Shown one piece after another: positions 1-5,076 of a stretch of 5,076 nt of DNA. Position 1 is the first letter of the stretch, and each line of letters begins with the position of its first letter. The translations under genes and the position numbers were made by a program. The DNA comes from Hyphomicrobiales bacterium (lineage in GTDB: Bacteria; Pseudomonadota; Alphaproteobacteria; Rhizobiales; Aestuariivirgaceae): positions 1 through 5,076 of the forward strand of contig JALUFY010000102.1 of assembly GCA_027051995.1 (NCBI GenBank). The letters are read 5' to 3'. Under the pieces are notes generated by a model that worked only from the letters and a program-made list of their open reading frames with translations, made no database searches and was not told where the DNA came from.

Positions 1-372
1 GTCTTTTCCTCCTATGCGTCGGAGGTCTTTCTCTCGGCCTTCCGGGGCATTCCCGAGGGCCAGTGGGAGGGCGCGGATGCTCTTGGCCTGTCGCGCTTTC
101 AGGCCTTCCGGCTGGTCATTCTGCCGCAGCTCATCCGGCTGTCCATCGGCGGGCTGGGCAATCTGTGGCTGATCCTGACCAAGGACACCTCGCTGGTCTC
201 CGTCATCGCGCTCAACGAGCTTTTGCGCCAGACGACCGTCGCGGTGGGCTTCACCAAGCAGCCCATCCTGTTCTATTCGGTGGCCTGCGCCATCTATCTT
301 GTTCTGTCGCTGGTCTCCTCGCGCGGGCTGATGGCCATAGAAAAGCGCGTCAACCGCGGGGAGGCGCGCTGA
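1..372 (+). CDS. Polar amino acid ABC transporter permease, HisM/GlnP type (5' end missing)
   Basis: The C-terminal 123 residues of an inner-membrane permease, open from the first base of the window. Residues 18-43 carry the cytoplasmic EAA loop of ABC permeases (PEGQWEGADALGLS, then a segment ending in ILPQ), which docks on the ATPase subunit. Two hydrophobic segments follow, at about 48-70 and 93-110, and the protein ends in a short basic tail. The loop wording and the spacing to the ILP motif match the polar amino acid (HisM/GlnP/GltK) permeases. The stop is one base before the next permease gene, so the two almost certainly form a heterodimeric channel made from one mRNA. The substrate cannot be read from this fragment; amino acid uptake is inferred from the family. 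The start codon and about the first half of the protein lie outside the window. Confidence 0.9.
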   Translation, partial: VFSSYASEVFLSAFRGIPEGQWEGADALGLSRFQAFRLVILPQLIRLSIGGLGNLWLILTKDTSLVSVIALNELLRQTTVAVGFTKQPILFYSVACAIYLVLSLVSSRGLMAIEKRVNRGEAR

Positions 373-373
373 G

Positions 374-1225
374 ATGGAGAGCGGGACAGGCGAAACCACG
401 GCGGCCATGACCCGCCCGCCCGCCGCGCGGCGGCGCTGGACGCGGATGCGCGTCCTCGGCCTTGTGCTGATGGGGCTGTGGGCCGCCGCCGGGCTGGGGG
501 CGCTGTGGGTGGTGGTTTCCGGCTTCGATGCGGAGACCTTCGCCAAATACTTCCCGCGCATGCTGTCGGGCCTCGTGGTGACCATGGAGCTGGTCATCGG
601 GCCCATCGCCATCGGCATGCTGCTGGGGCTGCTGCTGGCCTGGGCCCGGCTGGCGGGCAACCGGGTGGTGGACGCGCTGGCCTTTTCCTACATGTATTTC
701 TTCCGCGGCACGCCCTTGCTGGCGCAGGTCTTTCTCGTCTATTACGGTGCGGGCCAGCTGCGCCCGCAGCTTGAGGCGTGGAACCTGTGGTGGTTCTTCC
801 GCGAGGCCTGGTATTGCGTGCTTTTGACCTTCACCCTCAACACCGGAGCCTATCAGGCCGAGATCTACCGCGTCGCCATCGCCTCGGTGCCGAAGGGGCA
901 GTGGGAAGGCGCGCTGGCGCTGGGGCTTTCCAGGCGGGTGGCCTTCCTGAAGATCATCCTGCCGCAGGCGCTGATCACCGCCCTGCGCCCGCTGGGCAAC
1001 GAGGTCATCCTGATGATCAAGGGCTCGGCCATCGCCTCGGTGGTGACCATTCTGGATCTCATGGGGACGACACGGCTGGCCTTTTCGCGCACCTTCAACT
1101 TCGATGTCTATCTGTGGGCCGCCGTGCTCTATCTGATCATCGTCGAGACCATGCGCCGGGCCTGGGACAGGATGGAAGGTTATCTGACCCGCCACCTGAA
1201 GCGCGCCGGAGACGAAGAATCATGA
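374..1225 (+). CDS. Polar amino acid ABC transporter permease, HisQ/GltJ type
   Basis: A complete 283-residue permease, the second membrane subunit of the transporter. A basic N-terminal stretch (19-26) precedes a first membrane segment at about 27-49. Further segments lie near 66-93, 104-125, 145-166, 205-225 and 245-260. RGTPLLAQ (111-118) and the following YYG are typical of polar amino acid permeases. The EAA loop is at about 172-198 (PKGQWEGALALGLS to ILPQ). The ATG at 374 is preferred because GGGGAG at 358-363 sits 9 bases upstream, inside the end of the previous gene; a later Met at residue 12 is possible. The stop overlaps the start of the next gene by four bases (ATGA), which points to translational coupling. 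No ATPase or binding-protein gene is visible in the window, so the specificity is open. Confidence 0.95.
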   Translation: MESGTGETTAAMTRPPAARRRWTRMRVLGLVLMGLWAAAGLGALWVVVSGFDAETFAKYFPRMLSGLVVTMELVIGPIAIGMLLGLLLAWARLAGNRVVDALAFSYMYFFRGTPLLAQVFLVYYGAGQLRPQLEAWNLWWFFREAWYCVLLTFTLNTGAYQAEIYRVAIASVPKGQWEGALALGLSRRVAFLKIILPQALITALRPLGNEVILMIKGSAIASVVTILDLMGTTRLAFSRTFNFDVYLWAAVLYLIIVETMRRAWDRMEGYLTRHLKRAGDEES

Positions 1226-2112
1226 GCGCGCCCGGCCCCGCCGCCCGCATGCGCGCCCTGCTGGCGGAGGATGTCTGCCATGTCATGCCCTGCTGCTGGG
1301 ACGGGCTCTCGGCGCGGCTGATCGAGCAGGCCGAATTTCCCTTCACCTTCATGTCGGGCTTTTCGGTGGCGGCGGGGCGCGCCGGGCTGCCGGACACCGG
1401 GCTTTTGTCCCTGGGCGAAATTCTCGACACCGGGCGGGCCATCACCGGGGCCGTCTCCATCCCGGTGCTGGGCGATGGCGACACCGGGCATGGCAACGCG
1501 ATGAACGTGCGCCGCACGGTGCGCGAATTCGCCCGCGCGGGCTTCGCCGCCGTGATGATCGAGGATCAGGTCTCGCCCAAGCGCTGCGGGCACACGGGGG
1601 TGAAGGAGGTGGTTCGCCGCCAGGAGGCGCTGACGCGCATCCGCGCCGCCGTCGAGGCGCGCGACGAGGAGGATCTGGACATTCTCATTCTGGCGCGCAC
1701 CGACGCGCGCGCCGCCCTGGGGCTGGAGGAGGCGCTGGCGCGGGCGGCGGCCTTTCACGAACTTGGCGCGGATATCCTGTTCGTCGAGGCGCCGCGCTCG
1801 CGCAAGGAGCTGGCGCGGACCGCCCGCGAAGTTCCGGGCACGCATATGGCCAACATGCTGGAAGGCGGGCTGACGCCCTTTCTGCCGCCCGCCGAGCTGG
1901 AGCAAATGGGCTATCGCATCGCCGCCTATCCGCTGACGCTGCTATCGGCCGCCATGCGGGCCATGCGCGCGGCATTGGCGGAGATGAAGGCGGGCCGCCA
2001 TCCGCACGGCATGCTGATGGATTTCGGAGAGCTGAAGACAACCATCGGCTTTGACGATTACGACGCCATGGCGGCGCGCTACGCGGCGGCGGAGCCGGAG
2101 GCGGACGAATAG
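1222..2112 (+). CDS. Isocitrate lyase/PEP mutase family protein (carboxylic acid C-C lyase-like)
   Basis: A 296-residue cytosolic enzyme, the normal length for the PEP mutase/2-methylisocitrate lyase superfamily (TIM barrel, Mg2+-dependent). Visible motifs are GDGDTGHG (84-91, with likely metal-binding Asp85 and Asp87), IEDQ (113-116) and PKRCGH (119-124). Cys122 occupies the position of the catalytic acid of isocitrate and 2-methylisocitrate lyases. LARTDA (158-163) is the next conserved strand. The KRCGH motif favours a lyase acting on a 2-hydroxy di- or tricarboxylate (methylisocitrate- or dimethylmalate-like) over a phosphonopyruvate mutase, but the substrate cannot be fixed. The start overlaps the permease stop, and GGAG at 1208-1211 can serve as ribosome binding site. 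Membership in the transporter operon suggests that it acts on the imported compound or a breakdown product. No citrate synthase-like prpC partner is present here, so naming it prpB is not justified. Confidence 0.9.
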   Translation: MSAPGPAARMRALLAEDVCHVMPCCWDGLSARLIEQAEFPFTFMSGFSVAAGRAGLPDTGLLSLGEILDTGRAITGAVSIPVLGDGDTGHGNAMNVRRTVREFARAGFAAVMIEDQVSPKRCGHTGVKEVVRRQEALTRIRAAVEARDEEDLDILILARTDARAALGLEEALARAAAFHELGADILFVEAPRSRKELARTAREVPGTHMANMLEGGLTPFLPPAELEQMGYRIAAYPLTLLSAAMRAMRAALAEMKAGRHPHGMLMDFGELKTTIGFDDYDAMAARYAAAEPEADE

Positions 2113-2123
2113 GACGACGCATG

Positions 2124-2144
2124 GCGGCGCGCCGTTTCCGCCGC
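2124..2144. terminator. Possible bidirectional hairpin between convergent genes
   Basis: GCGGCG at 2124-2129 pairs with CGCCGC at 2139-2144 around a 9-base loop, in the 41-bp gap between two convergent stop codons. The location suits a shared terminator. There is no T run on either side, so it is not a standard intrinsic terminator, and in such GC-rich DNA a 6-bp stem may be chance. Confidence 0.25.
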
Positions 2145-2153
2145 GTGATCGTG

Positions 2154-2786
2154 CTACTGGCTGGCCCAGAGGATGCGCGCCGTCCAGAGGATATTCTTCA
2201 GCGGTTCGGTGCGCGGCGGGTGATCCGGGTTGAAGGAGGCCAGCTCCAGAAAACGCGCCGTGCGGCGCGCCAGAATCTTGGCCATGACCTCGCCATCGCG
2301 CAGGCGCACGACGATGCGGTCGCCCCGGCGGACTTCCGAATTGGGCGAGACGACGATGATGTCGCCCTGGCGGTAGACCGGCTCCATGCTGTCTCCAGTG
2401 ATTTTCAGCGCATAGGCGTTTTCGTCCATGACGCCGGGGCAGTCGATATCATCCCAGCCCGATCCGGCTGGAAAGCCGCCATCGTCGAAATATCCGCCAG
2501 CGCCGGCGCGGGCCAGGCCGATGAGCGGCACGCGGGTGCGCGGGCGCGTTCTGCCATTGGATGTCATGAGGGCGGTGAAGTCCTCAAGCGGCGTGTTGGT
2601 GCAATCGAGAACCTTGGCCAGGCTCTCCGAAGAGGGCCAGCGCGGGCGGCCCTTCGGCGTGATGCGCTTGGACTTGTTGAAAGAGGTGGCGTCCAGCCCG
2701 GCCCGTCTGGCCAGGGCCGATGTGGACAGCCCCTTCTTCCGCGCCAGCAGGTCTATGGCCCGCCAGACGTCCTCATGCGTGAACAT
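2154..2786 (-). CDS. S24 family (LexA/CI-like) HTH repressor with self-cleavage domain
   Basis: A 210-residue DNA-binding regulator. The N-terminal half carries a helix-turn-helix at about 20-41 (LSTSALARRAGLDATSFNKS), and the conserved KGRPRWPS follows at 45-52. The C-terminal half (about 85-205) is a LexA-type serine peptidase fold: GDSMEP (131-136) gives nucleophile Ser133 and Lys170 (VMAK) the general base. The ARAGAGGYF stretch near 92-100 supplies Ala-Gly bonds where LexA/CI proteins cut themselves. All elements for RecA-stimulated autocleavage are therefore present, although cleavage is not shown. The ATG at 2786 is chosen because the family starts with a short M-x-T-H-E/D segment; the longer reading from 2840 adds 18 unrelated residues. 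A weak G-rich ribosome binding site (GGGGG, 2797-2801) lies 10 bases upstream. The gene stands without phage genes nearby, and its targets are unknown. Confidence 0.9.
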   Translation of the reverse strand: MFTHEDVWRAIDLLARKKGLSTSALARRAGLDATSFNKSKRITPKGRPRWPSSESLAKVLDCTNTPLEDFTALMTSNGRTRPRTRVPLIGLARAGAGGYFDDGGFPAGSGWDDIDCPGVMDENAYALKITGDSMEPVYRQGDIIVVSPNSEVRRGDRIVVRLRDGEVMAKILARRTARFLELASFNPDHPPRTEPLKNILWTARILWASQ

Positions 2787-2872
2787 GAATTTCACGCCCC
2801 CAATAATCACGCCCCCCGGCAAGGCGGCATTAAAGCGCATTTCTCCGTGCTTGTCGAATCAGATGACCGAGC

Positions 2873-2888
2873 GGCAATAATGATTGCC
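2873..2888. promoter_or_regulatory. Inverted repeat, candidate operator of the S24 repressor
   Basis: GGCAAT at 2873-2878 and ATTGCC at 2883-2888 form a perfect 6-bp inverted repeat with a 4-base spacer, about 87 bp upstream of the repressor ATG. It overlaps the possible -10 box at 2877-2882. Both the size and the placement suit an autoregulatory operator. This is inference from symmetry and location only. Confidence 0.4.
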
Positions 2889-2906
2889 CACTTGCTTTAT
2901 CGCCAA
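2877..2906 (-). promoter_or_regulatory. Possible sigma-70 promoter for the S24 repressor
   Basis: On the minus strand TTGGCG (2906-2901) is followed after 18 bases by CATTAT (2882-2877). Both boxes depart from consensus, and 18 bases is one more than ideal. The position, in the only intergenic gap upstream of the repressor and inside a short AT-richer patch, makes it the best candidate there. The repressor might alternatively be read through from the upstream dehydrogenase gene. Confidence 0.3.
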
Positions 2907-2909
2907 TGG

Positions 2910-3911
2910 TCAGGCGCGCCGGGCGATGGCGGCCAGGGCGTCATGCACGATGGCGAACTGCCCGGCGGGGCTGTAGCGCGTCAGATAATCGGGGGCCACG
3001 GCCTCGATGCCGTCCGGGGTGATGCCCAGCCCTTGCAGCGTGCGGCCTTCTTCCACGGCCCGGGGGCTGACGAGATTGTCCTTTTTCAGCATGTCCACCT
3101 GACCCGGCGTCAGTGGCGCGCCGGGGACGAATTGCATGGGCCAGGCCATGACGCGCGCCAGGGCGAAGGGCACGGGAATCAGCAGCCGCTTGCGGCGGGT
3201 CACGGAAAGGACGAACTCCGTCAGCTCGCGGAACGTCCAGACCTCCGGCCCGCCCAGCTCGTATGTCCGGCCTTCCGCCTCATCCGTTTCGAGAACGCGG
3301 GCGATGGCGGCGGCCACATCGCCCACCCAGACGGGCTGAAAGCGCGTCCTGCCACCGCCGATGAGCGGCAGCGCGAGGGAAAAGCGCGCCATCTCCGCCA
3401 GCAGGTTGAGAAAGCGGTCTTCGGGGCCAACGACGGCCGATGGGCGCAGGATGACCGCGCCGGGGAAGGCGGCGCGCACGCGCCTTTCGCCTTCCGCTTT
3501 GGAGCGGCCATAGCGGGCGGGGGAGCCCGCGTCCGCGCCAATGGCCGAGACATGGACGAATTTTTCCGCGCCCGTATCGGCGGCGGCGCGGGCCAGGGCC
3601 TCGGCGCCGCGCACATGCACGGCCTCGAAGGTCTGCTTGCCGCGCTCGTTGAGAATGCCGCACAGATTGAGCACGGCGCGCGAGCCTTCAATGGCCGCGG
3701 CGAGCGAGGCCCTGTCGCGGATGTTGGCCTGCACGAAGGCGATCTGTCCGGCGTCCCCCAGCGGCTGGAGAAAGCCCGCCAGATCGGGCCTGCGGCAGAT
3801 GACGCGGATGCGCCAGCCCCGCCGGGCCAGAGCGGCCACGGCGTGCCGGCCGATGAAGCCCGAGCCGCCAACGATGCTGACAATCCCGCCAGTTGATTTT
3901 TTCGCGGACAT
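2910..3911 (-). CDS. Complex I NDUFA9 subunit family protein (atypical short-chain dehydrogenase)
   Basis: A 333-residue NAD(P)-binding protein of the extended/atypical SDR class. GGSGFIG (15-21) is the Rossmann dinucleotide-binding loop, and R40-R41 at the end of strand 2 suggests a phosphate contact with NADP(H). YGRSK (134-138) gives the Tyr-x-x-x-Lys pair, and ILRPSAVVGPEDRFLN (154-169) with FQPVWVGDVA (191-200) is typical of NDUFA9-like proteins. In mitochondria and some alphaproteobacteria such proteins are complex I accessory subunits that bind NADPH; in other bacteria the role is unproven. The ATG at 3911 is chosen because GGGAGGGG lies just upstream and the Rossmann strand begins soon after. 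The open frame continues upstream to 4139, but that part is the antisense of the tRNA and promoter region. It lies 123 bp upstream of the S24 gene on the same strand. Confidence 0.9.
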   Translation of the reverse strand: MSAKKSTGGIVSIVGGSGFIGRHAVAALARRGWRIRVICRRPDLAGFLQPLGDAGQIAFVQANIRDRASLAAAIEGSRAVLNLCGILNERGKQTFEAVHVRGAEALARAAADTGAEKFVHVSAIGADAGSPARYGRSKAEGERRVRAAFPGAVILRPSAVVGPEDRFLNLLAEMARFSLALPLIGGGRTRFQPVWVGDVAAAIARVLETDEAEGRTYELGGPEVWTFRELTEFVLSVTRRKRLLIPVPFALARVMAWPMQFVPGAPLTPGQVDMLKKDNLVSPRAVEEGRTLQGLGITPDGIEAVAPDYLTRYSPAGQFAIVHDALAAIARRA

Positions 3912-3954
3912 CCCTTTCGCCCCTCCCGGGCCCTGCGTGTTGACACGATGCTTC

Positions 3955-3983
3955 TTGATACTCCCGCCAGCGGGAAATGGCAA
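3955..3983 (-). promoter_or_regulatory. Likely promoter of the NDUFA9-like gene, with a palindrome in the spacer
   Basis: On the minus strand TTGCCA (3983-3978) and TATCAA (3960-3955) are separated by exactly 17 bases, which would give a leader of roughly 35-40 nt before the ATG at 3911. The spacer holds the perfect palindrome TCCCGC-CA-GCGGGA (3962-3975), a possible operator. The promoter is inferred from spacing and partial consensus. Confidence 0.45.
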
Positions 3984-3987
3984 AGGC

Positions 3988-4003
3988 GTTTTCGGCGGAA
4001 AAC
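3988..4003. repeat. Inverted repeat upstream of the tRNA promoter
   Basis: GTTTTC (3988-3993) and GAAAAC (3998-4003) form a perfect 6-bp inverted repeat around GGCG, ending 5 bp before the tRNA -35 box. It could bind a regulator of the tRNA or of the divergent dehydrogenase gene. No known site is recognised. Confidence 0.4.
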
Positions 4004-4008
4004 ACCCG

Positions 4009-4036
4009 TTGACAAAACCGCCGGGGCGGCTATAAC
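4009..4036 (+). promoter_or_regulatory. Sigma-70 promoter of tRNA-Leu
   Basis: TTGACA at 4009-4014, a perfect -35 consensus, is followed after 16 bases by TATAAC at 4031-4036, one mismatch from the -10 consensus. The expected transcription start is near 4043, just ahead of the mature tRNA 5' end at 4052. The GC-rich stretch between the boxes is common in strong alphaproteobacterial stable RNA promoters. Confidence 0.8.
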
Positions 4037-4051
4037 ACGGCCTCATCAAGT

Positions 4052-4138
<87 letters not shown>

Positions 4139-4207
4139 TCCGTTTTTTCCAAGGACGGAATACCGCCCCTAACTCATTGAAATTATTGGATGCTTAATAA
4201 CCCCATT

Positions 4208-4226
4208 GATCGGACATTTTCCGATC
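4208..4226. repeat. Inverted repeat upstream of the integrase gene
   Basis: GATCGG (4208-4213) and CCGATC (4221-4226) form a perfect 6-bp inverted repeat around a 7-base AT-rich loop, running directly into a tandem repeat. In this position it may be a binding site for an excisionase or for a regulator of the integrase. No convincing sigma-70 promoter was found in the 122 bp between the tRNA and the integrase, so the integrase may have relied on transcription from the tRNA promoter. Confidence 0.45.
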
Positions 4227-4248
4227 TTGGTACAAATCTTGGTACAAA
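4225..4248 (+). repeat. Tandem 12-bp repeat, two perfect copies of TCTTGGTACAAA
   Basis: Two adjacent identical 12-mers (4225-4236 and 4237-4248) end in the A-rich part of the integrase ribosome binding site. Paired short direct repeats between a tRNA attachment site and the integrase gene are typical integrase arm-type or excisionase sites. Here that role is inferred from position only. Confidence 0.6.
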
Positions 4249-4260
4249 AGGAACCGGGAT

Positions 4261-5010
4261 ATGTGGGGTCTGCATCTCAAAAAACGTGGTGACTGGTGGC
4301 ACTACTACCGGGCAACACCGGTTGAATTTCGCGATATTAAGGAGAAACGGATTATCAGTTTCTCGCTCAAGACCCGAGATTTCTCCGAGGCGAAGCTAAG
4401 AGCGGCTCAAATTTCAATTGATTTGGAAAGTGAATGGCGAAAAGCCAAAGAGCGTGGAATATCGCTATCCTCACAAAATCTCGCCGAACGATATAAGGCC
4501 TCATCAGTAATCCAAAAAGCAAACGGACTTGACCCTAAGTCTGCCGTTTCCTTTTCCGATGAGGAGCTACTCAAACGGCTTAGAATTTTGATTCTAGGAG
4601 AGCATCCCGTCAATGAGCAAAAGGCCATTTTGGGACTGGTTGACCAACCGAAATTATCCTTGGGAGATGCATTCGATCGCTTTTGGGAATATATCAAAGA
4701 CGAATGGATGCGACTTTCCCATGACCAGCAACGCACCAAACAAAATATTTACCTTAAGTCCATTCGTAACTTTGAAAAAGTTGTTGGCAAAATCCCCCTC
4801 TATGAAATTGAACGCAAACATGCCCTTAAGTTTCGCAGCTGGTGGCTGGAACGGGTAAACAAGGAAGGCCTAAAACCCTATACCGGCAATCGGGAAATGA
4901 ATTCCCTCAGACGCCTTATCACCGTAAACTACGACATAGACTCTATGTCCGGCAATGTCCCGGAGGATGTTGAAAAAGGAGGGGCGGCGTTGCCCGCCTT
5001 GAGCGTGTAA
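4261..5010 (+). pseudogene. Tyrosine recombinase/integrase, truncated: catalytic domain missing
   Basis: A 249-residue open frame matching the N-terminal half of a tRNA-targeting phage/island integrase. Residues 2-60 (WGLHLKKRGDWWHYYRATP and on) look like the arm-binding N-terminal domain (DUF6538 type). Residues about 131-226 resemble the SAM-like core-binding domain, ending in NREMNSLRRLITVNYDID. Such integrases are usually 400 residues or more and carry an R...HxxR...Y catalytic domain; none of that is present. The last 20 or so residues, after about residue 229, look foreign and become GC-rich, ending at a TAA inside the next gene's leader. The start has a good ribosome binding site (AAAAGGA, 4246-4252) 8 bases upstream. 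Codon use is much AT-richer than in the chromosomal genes, showing transfer. The protein cannot recombine DNA; it might still bind att DNA. A shortened but expressed regulator is an alternative. Confidence 0.85.
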
Positions 5011-5047
5011 GCTCGGGGTGATTCATCCAACGAAGGAGAGCAACGCC
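4981..5047 (+). promoter_or_regulatory. Structured 5' leader with competing hairpins and possible pseudoknot
   Basis: Hairpin A: GGCGG (4983-4987) pairs with CCGCC (4994-4998), extendable by two G-U pairs, with loop CGTTGC (4988-4993). Hairpin B: CCTTGAGC (4997-5004) pairs with GCTCGGGG (5011-5018) with two G-U pairs; it shares bases with A, so they compete in full form. The whole loop of A is complementary to GCAACG (5040-5045), which lies between the ribosome binding site and the start codon of the next gene; counted without A, the match is 8 bp (GGCGTTGC with GCAACGCC). This would allow a pseudoknot or a long-range helix controlling translation. Position and context recall the published radC RNA motif found upstream of DNA-handling genes in proteobacteria, but that match is from memory and not verified. 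The integrase remnant ends inside this leader. Confidence 0.55.
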
Positions 5048-5076
5048 ATGACCAAGACTAACACGAGCCGCCCCAC
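5048..5076 (+). CDS. Start of an unidentified island gene (3' end outside window)
   Basis: ATG at 5048 is preceded by a strong ribosome binding site, AAGGAG at 5033-5038, nine bases upstream. Only nine full codons are visible (MTKTNTSRP), too few to identify a family. The GC-rich codons differ from those of the integrase remnant, and the structured leader suggests an accessory gene of an integrative or conjugative element. The sequence beyond the window end is needed to say more. Confidence 0.55.

Noticed and set aside
350..1195. 281-codon open frame on the - strand
   Set aside because: Antisense of the second permease; its translation is a low-complexity mix of His, Gln, Arg and Gly typical of shadow frames.
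1180..1905. 241-codon open frame on the - strand
   Set aside because: Antisense of the lyase-family gene and without any recognisable motif.
2787..2909. SOS box upstream of the LexA-like repressor
   Set aside because: Neither GAAC-N7-GAAC nor GTTC-N7-GTTC, the alphaproteobacterial LexA sites, is present, so the gene does not look LexA-controlled.
2121..3896. 591-codon open frame on the + strand
   Set aside because: It lies antisense to the S24 and NDUFA9-like genes, which both have clear family motifs; the frame is open because GC-rich codons on the other strand rarely give stops. Its translation has no recognisable domain.
4139..4159. TCCGT/ACGGA hairpin as intrinsic terminator after the tRNA
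   Set aside because: The T run lies inside the loop side and not after the stem, and the stem is only 5 bp, so it does not fit a standard terminator.
4190..4399. 69-codon open frame overlapping the integrase start
   Set aside because: It overlaps the integrase in another frame, crosses the repeat array, and has neither a convincing ribosome binding site nor a family resemblance.

Overview
The window comes from a GC-rich proteobacterium, most likely an alphaproteobacterium. The evidence is the codon use, the S24 repressor of a type common in that class, and an NDUFA9-like dehydrogenase beside tRNA-Leu. About 4.1 kb reads as ordinary chromosome. From about 4139 to 4975 the DNA becomes clearly AT-richer, and the last 100 bases are GC-rich again. 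No species can be named from the sequence alone.

Region 1 (1-2112, + strand) is the end of an operon. It holds the 3' part of one polar amino acid ABC permease, a second complete permease of the same type one base later, and an isocitrate lyase/PEP mutase family enzyme whose ATG overlaps the permease stop (ATGA). The tight spacing suggests that uptake of an amino acid-like or organic acid compound is coupled to cleavage or modification of a carboxylic acid. The binding protein and ATPase must lie upstream, outside the window.

Region 2 (2113-3911, - strand) converges on that operon. It holds an NDUFA9-like NAD(P)-binding protein and, downstream of it, an S24 (LexA/CI-like) repressor with an intact Ser-Lys dyad and an Ala-Gly bond in the expected place. 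A 123-bp gap upstream of the repressor contains a perfect inverted repeat overlapping a possible -10 box.

Region 3 (3912-4138) holds divergent promoters and a complete tRNA-Leu(CAG) with encoded CCA.

Region 4 (4139-5076) is the left end of an integrated element. An integrase reading away from the tRNA keeps its N-terminal and core-binding parts but has lost the whole catalytic domain. It runs into a GC-rich leader that can fold into competing hairpins and a possible pseudoknot reaching the ribosome binding region of the next gene, of which only the first nine codons are visible. The simplest reading is an internal deletion or rearrangement that joined a broken integrase to the regulated leader of an island gene. 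The leader and this junction are the points most worth following up.
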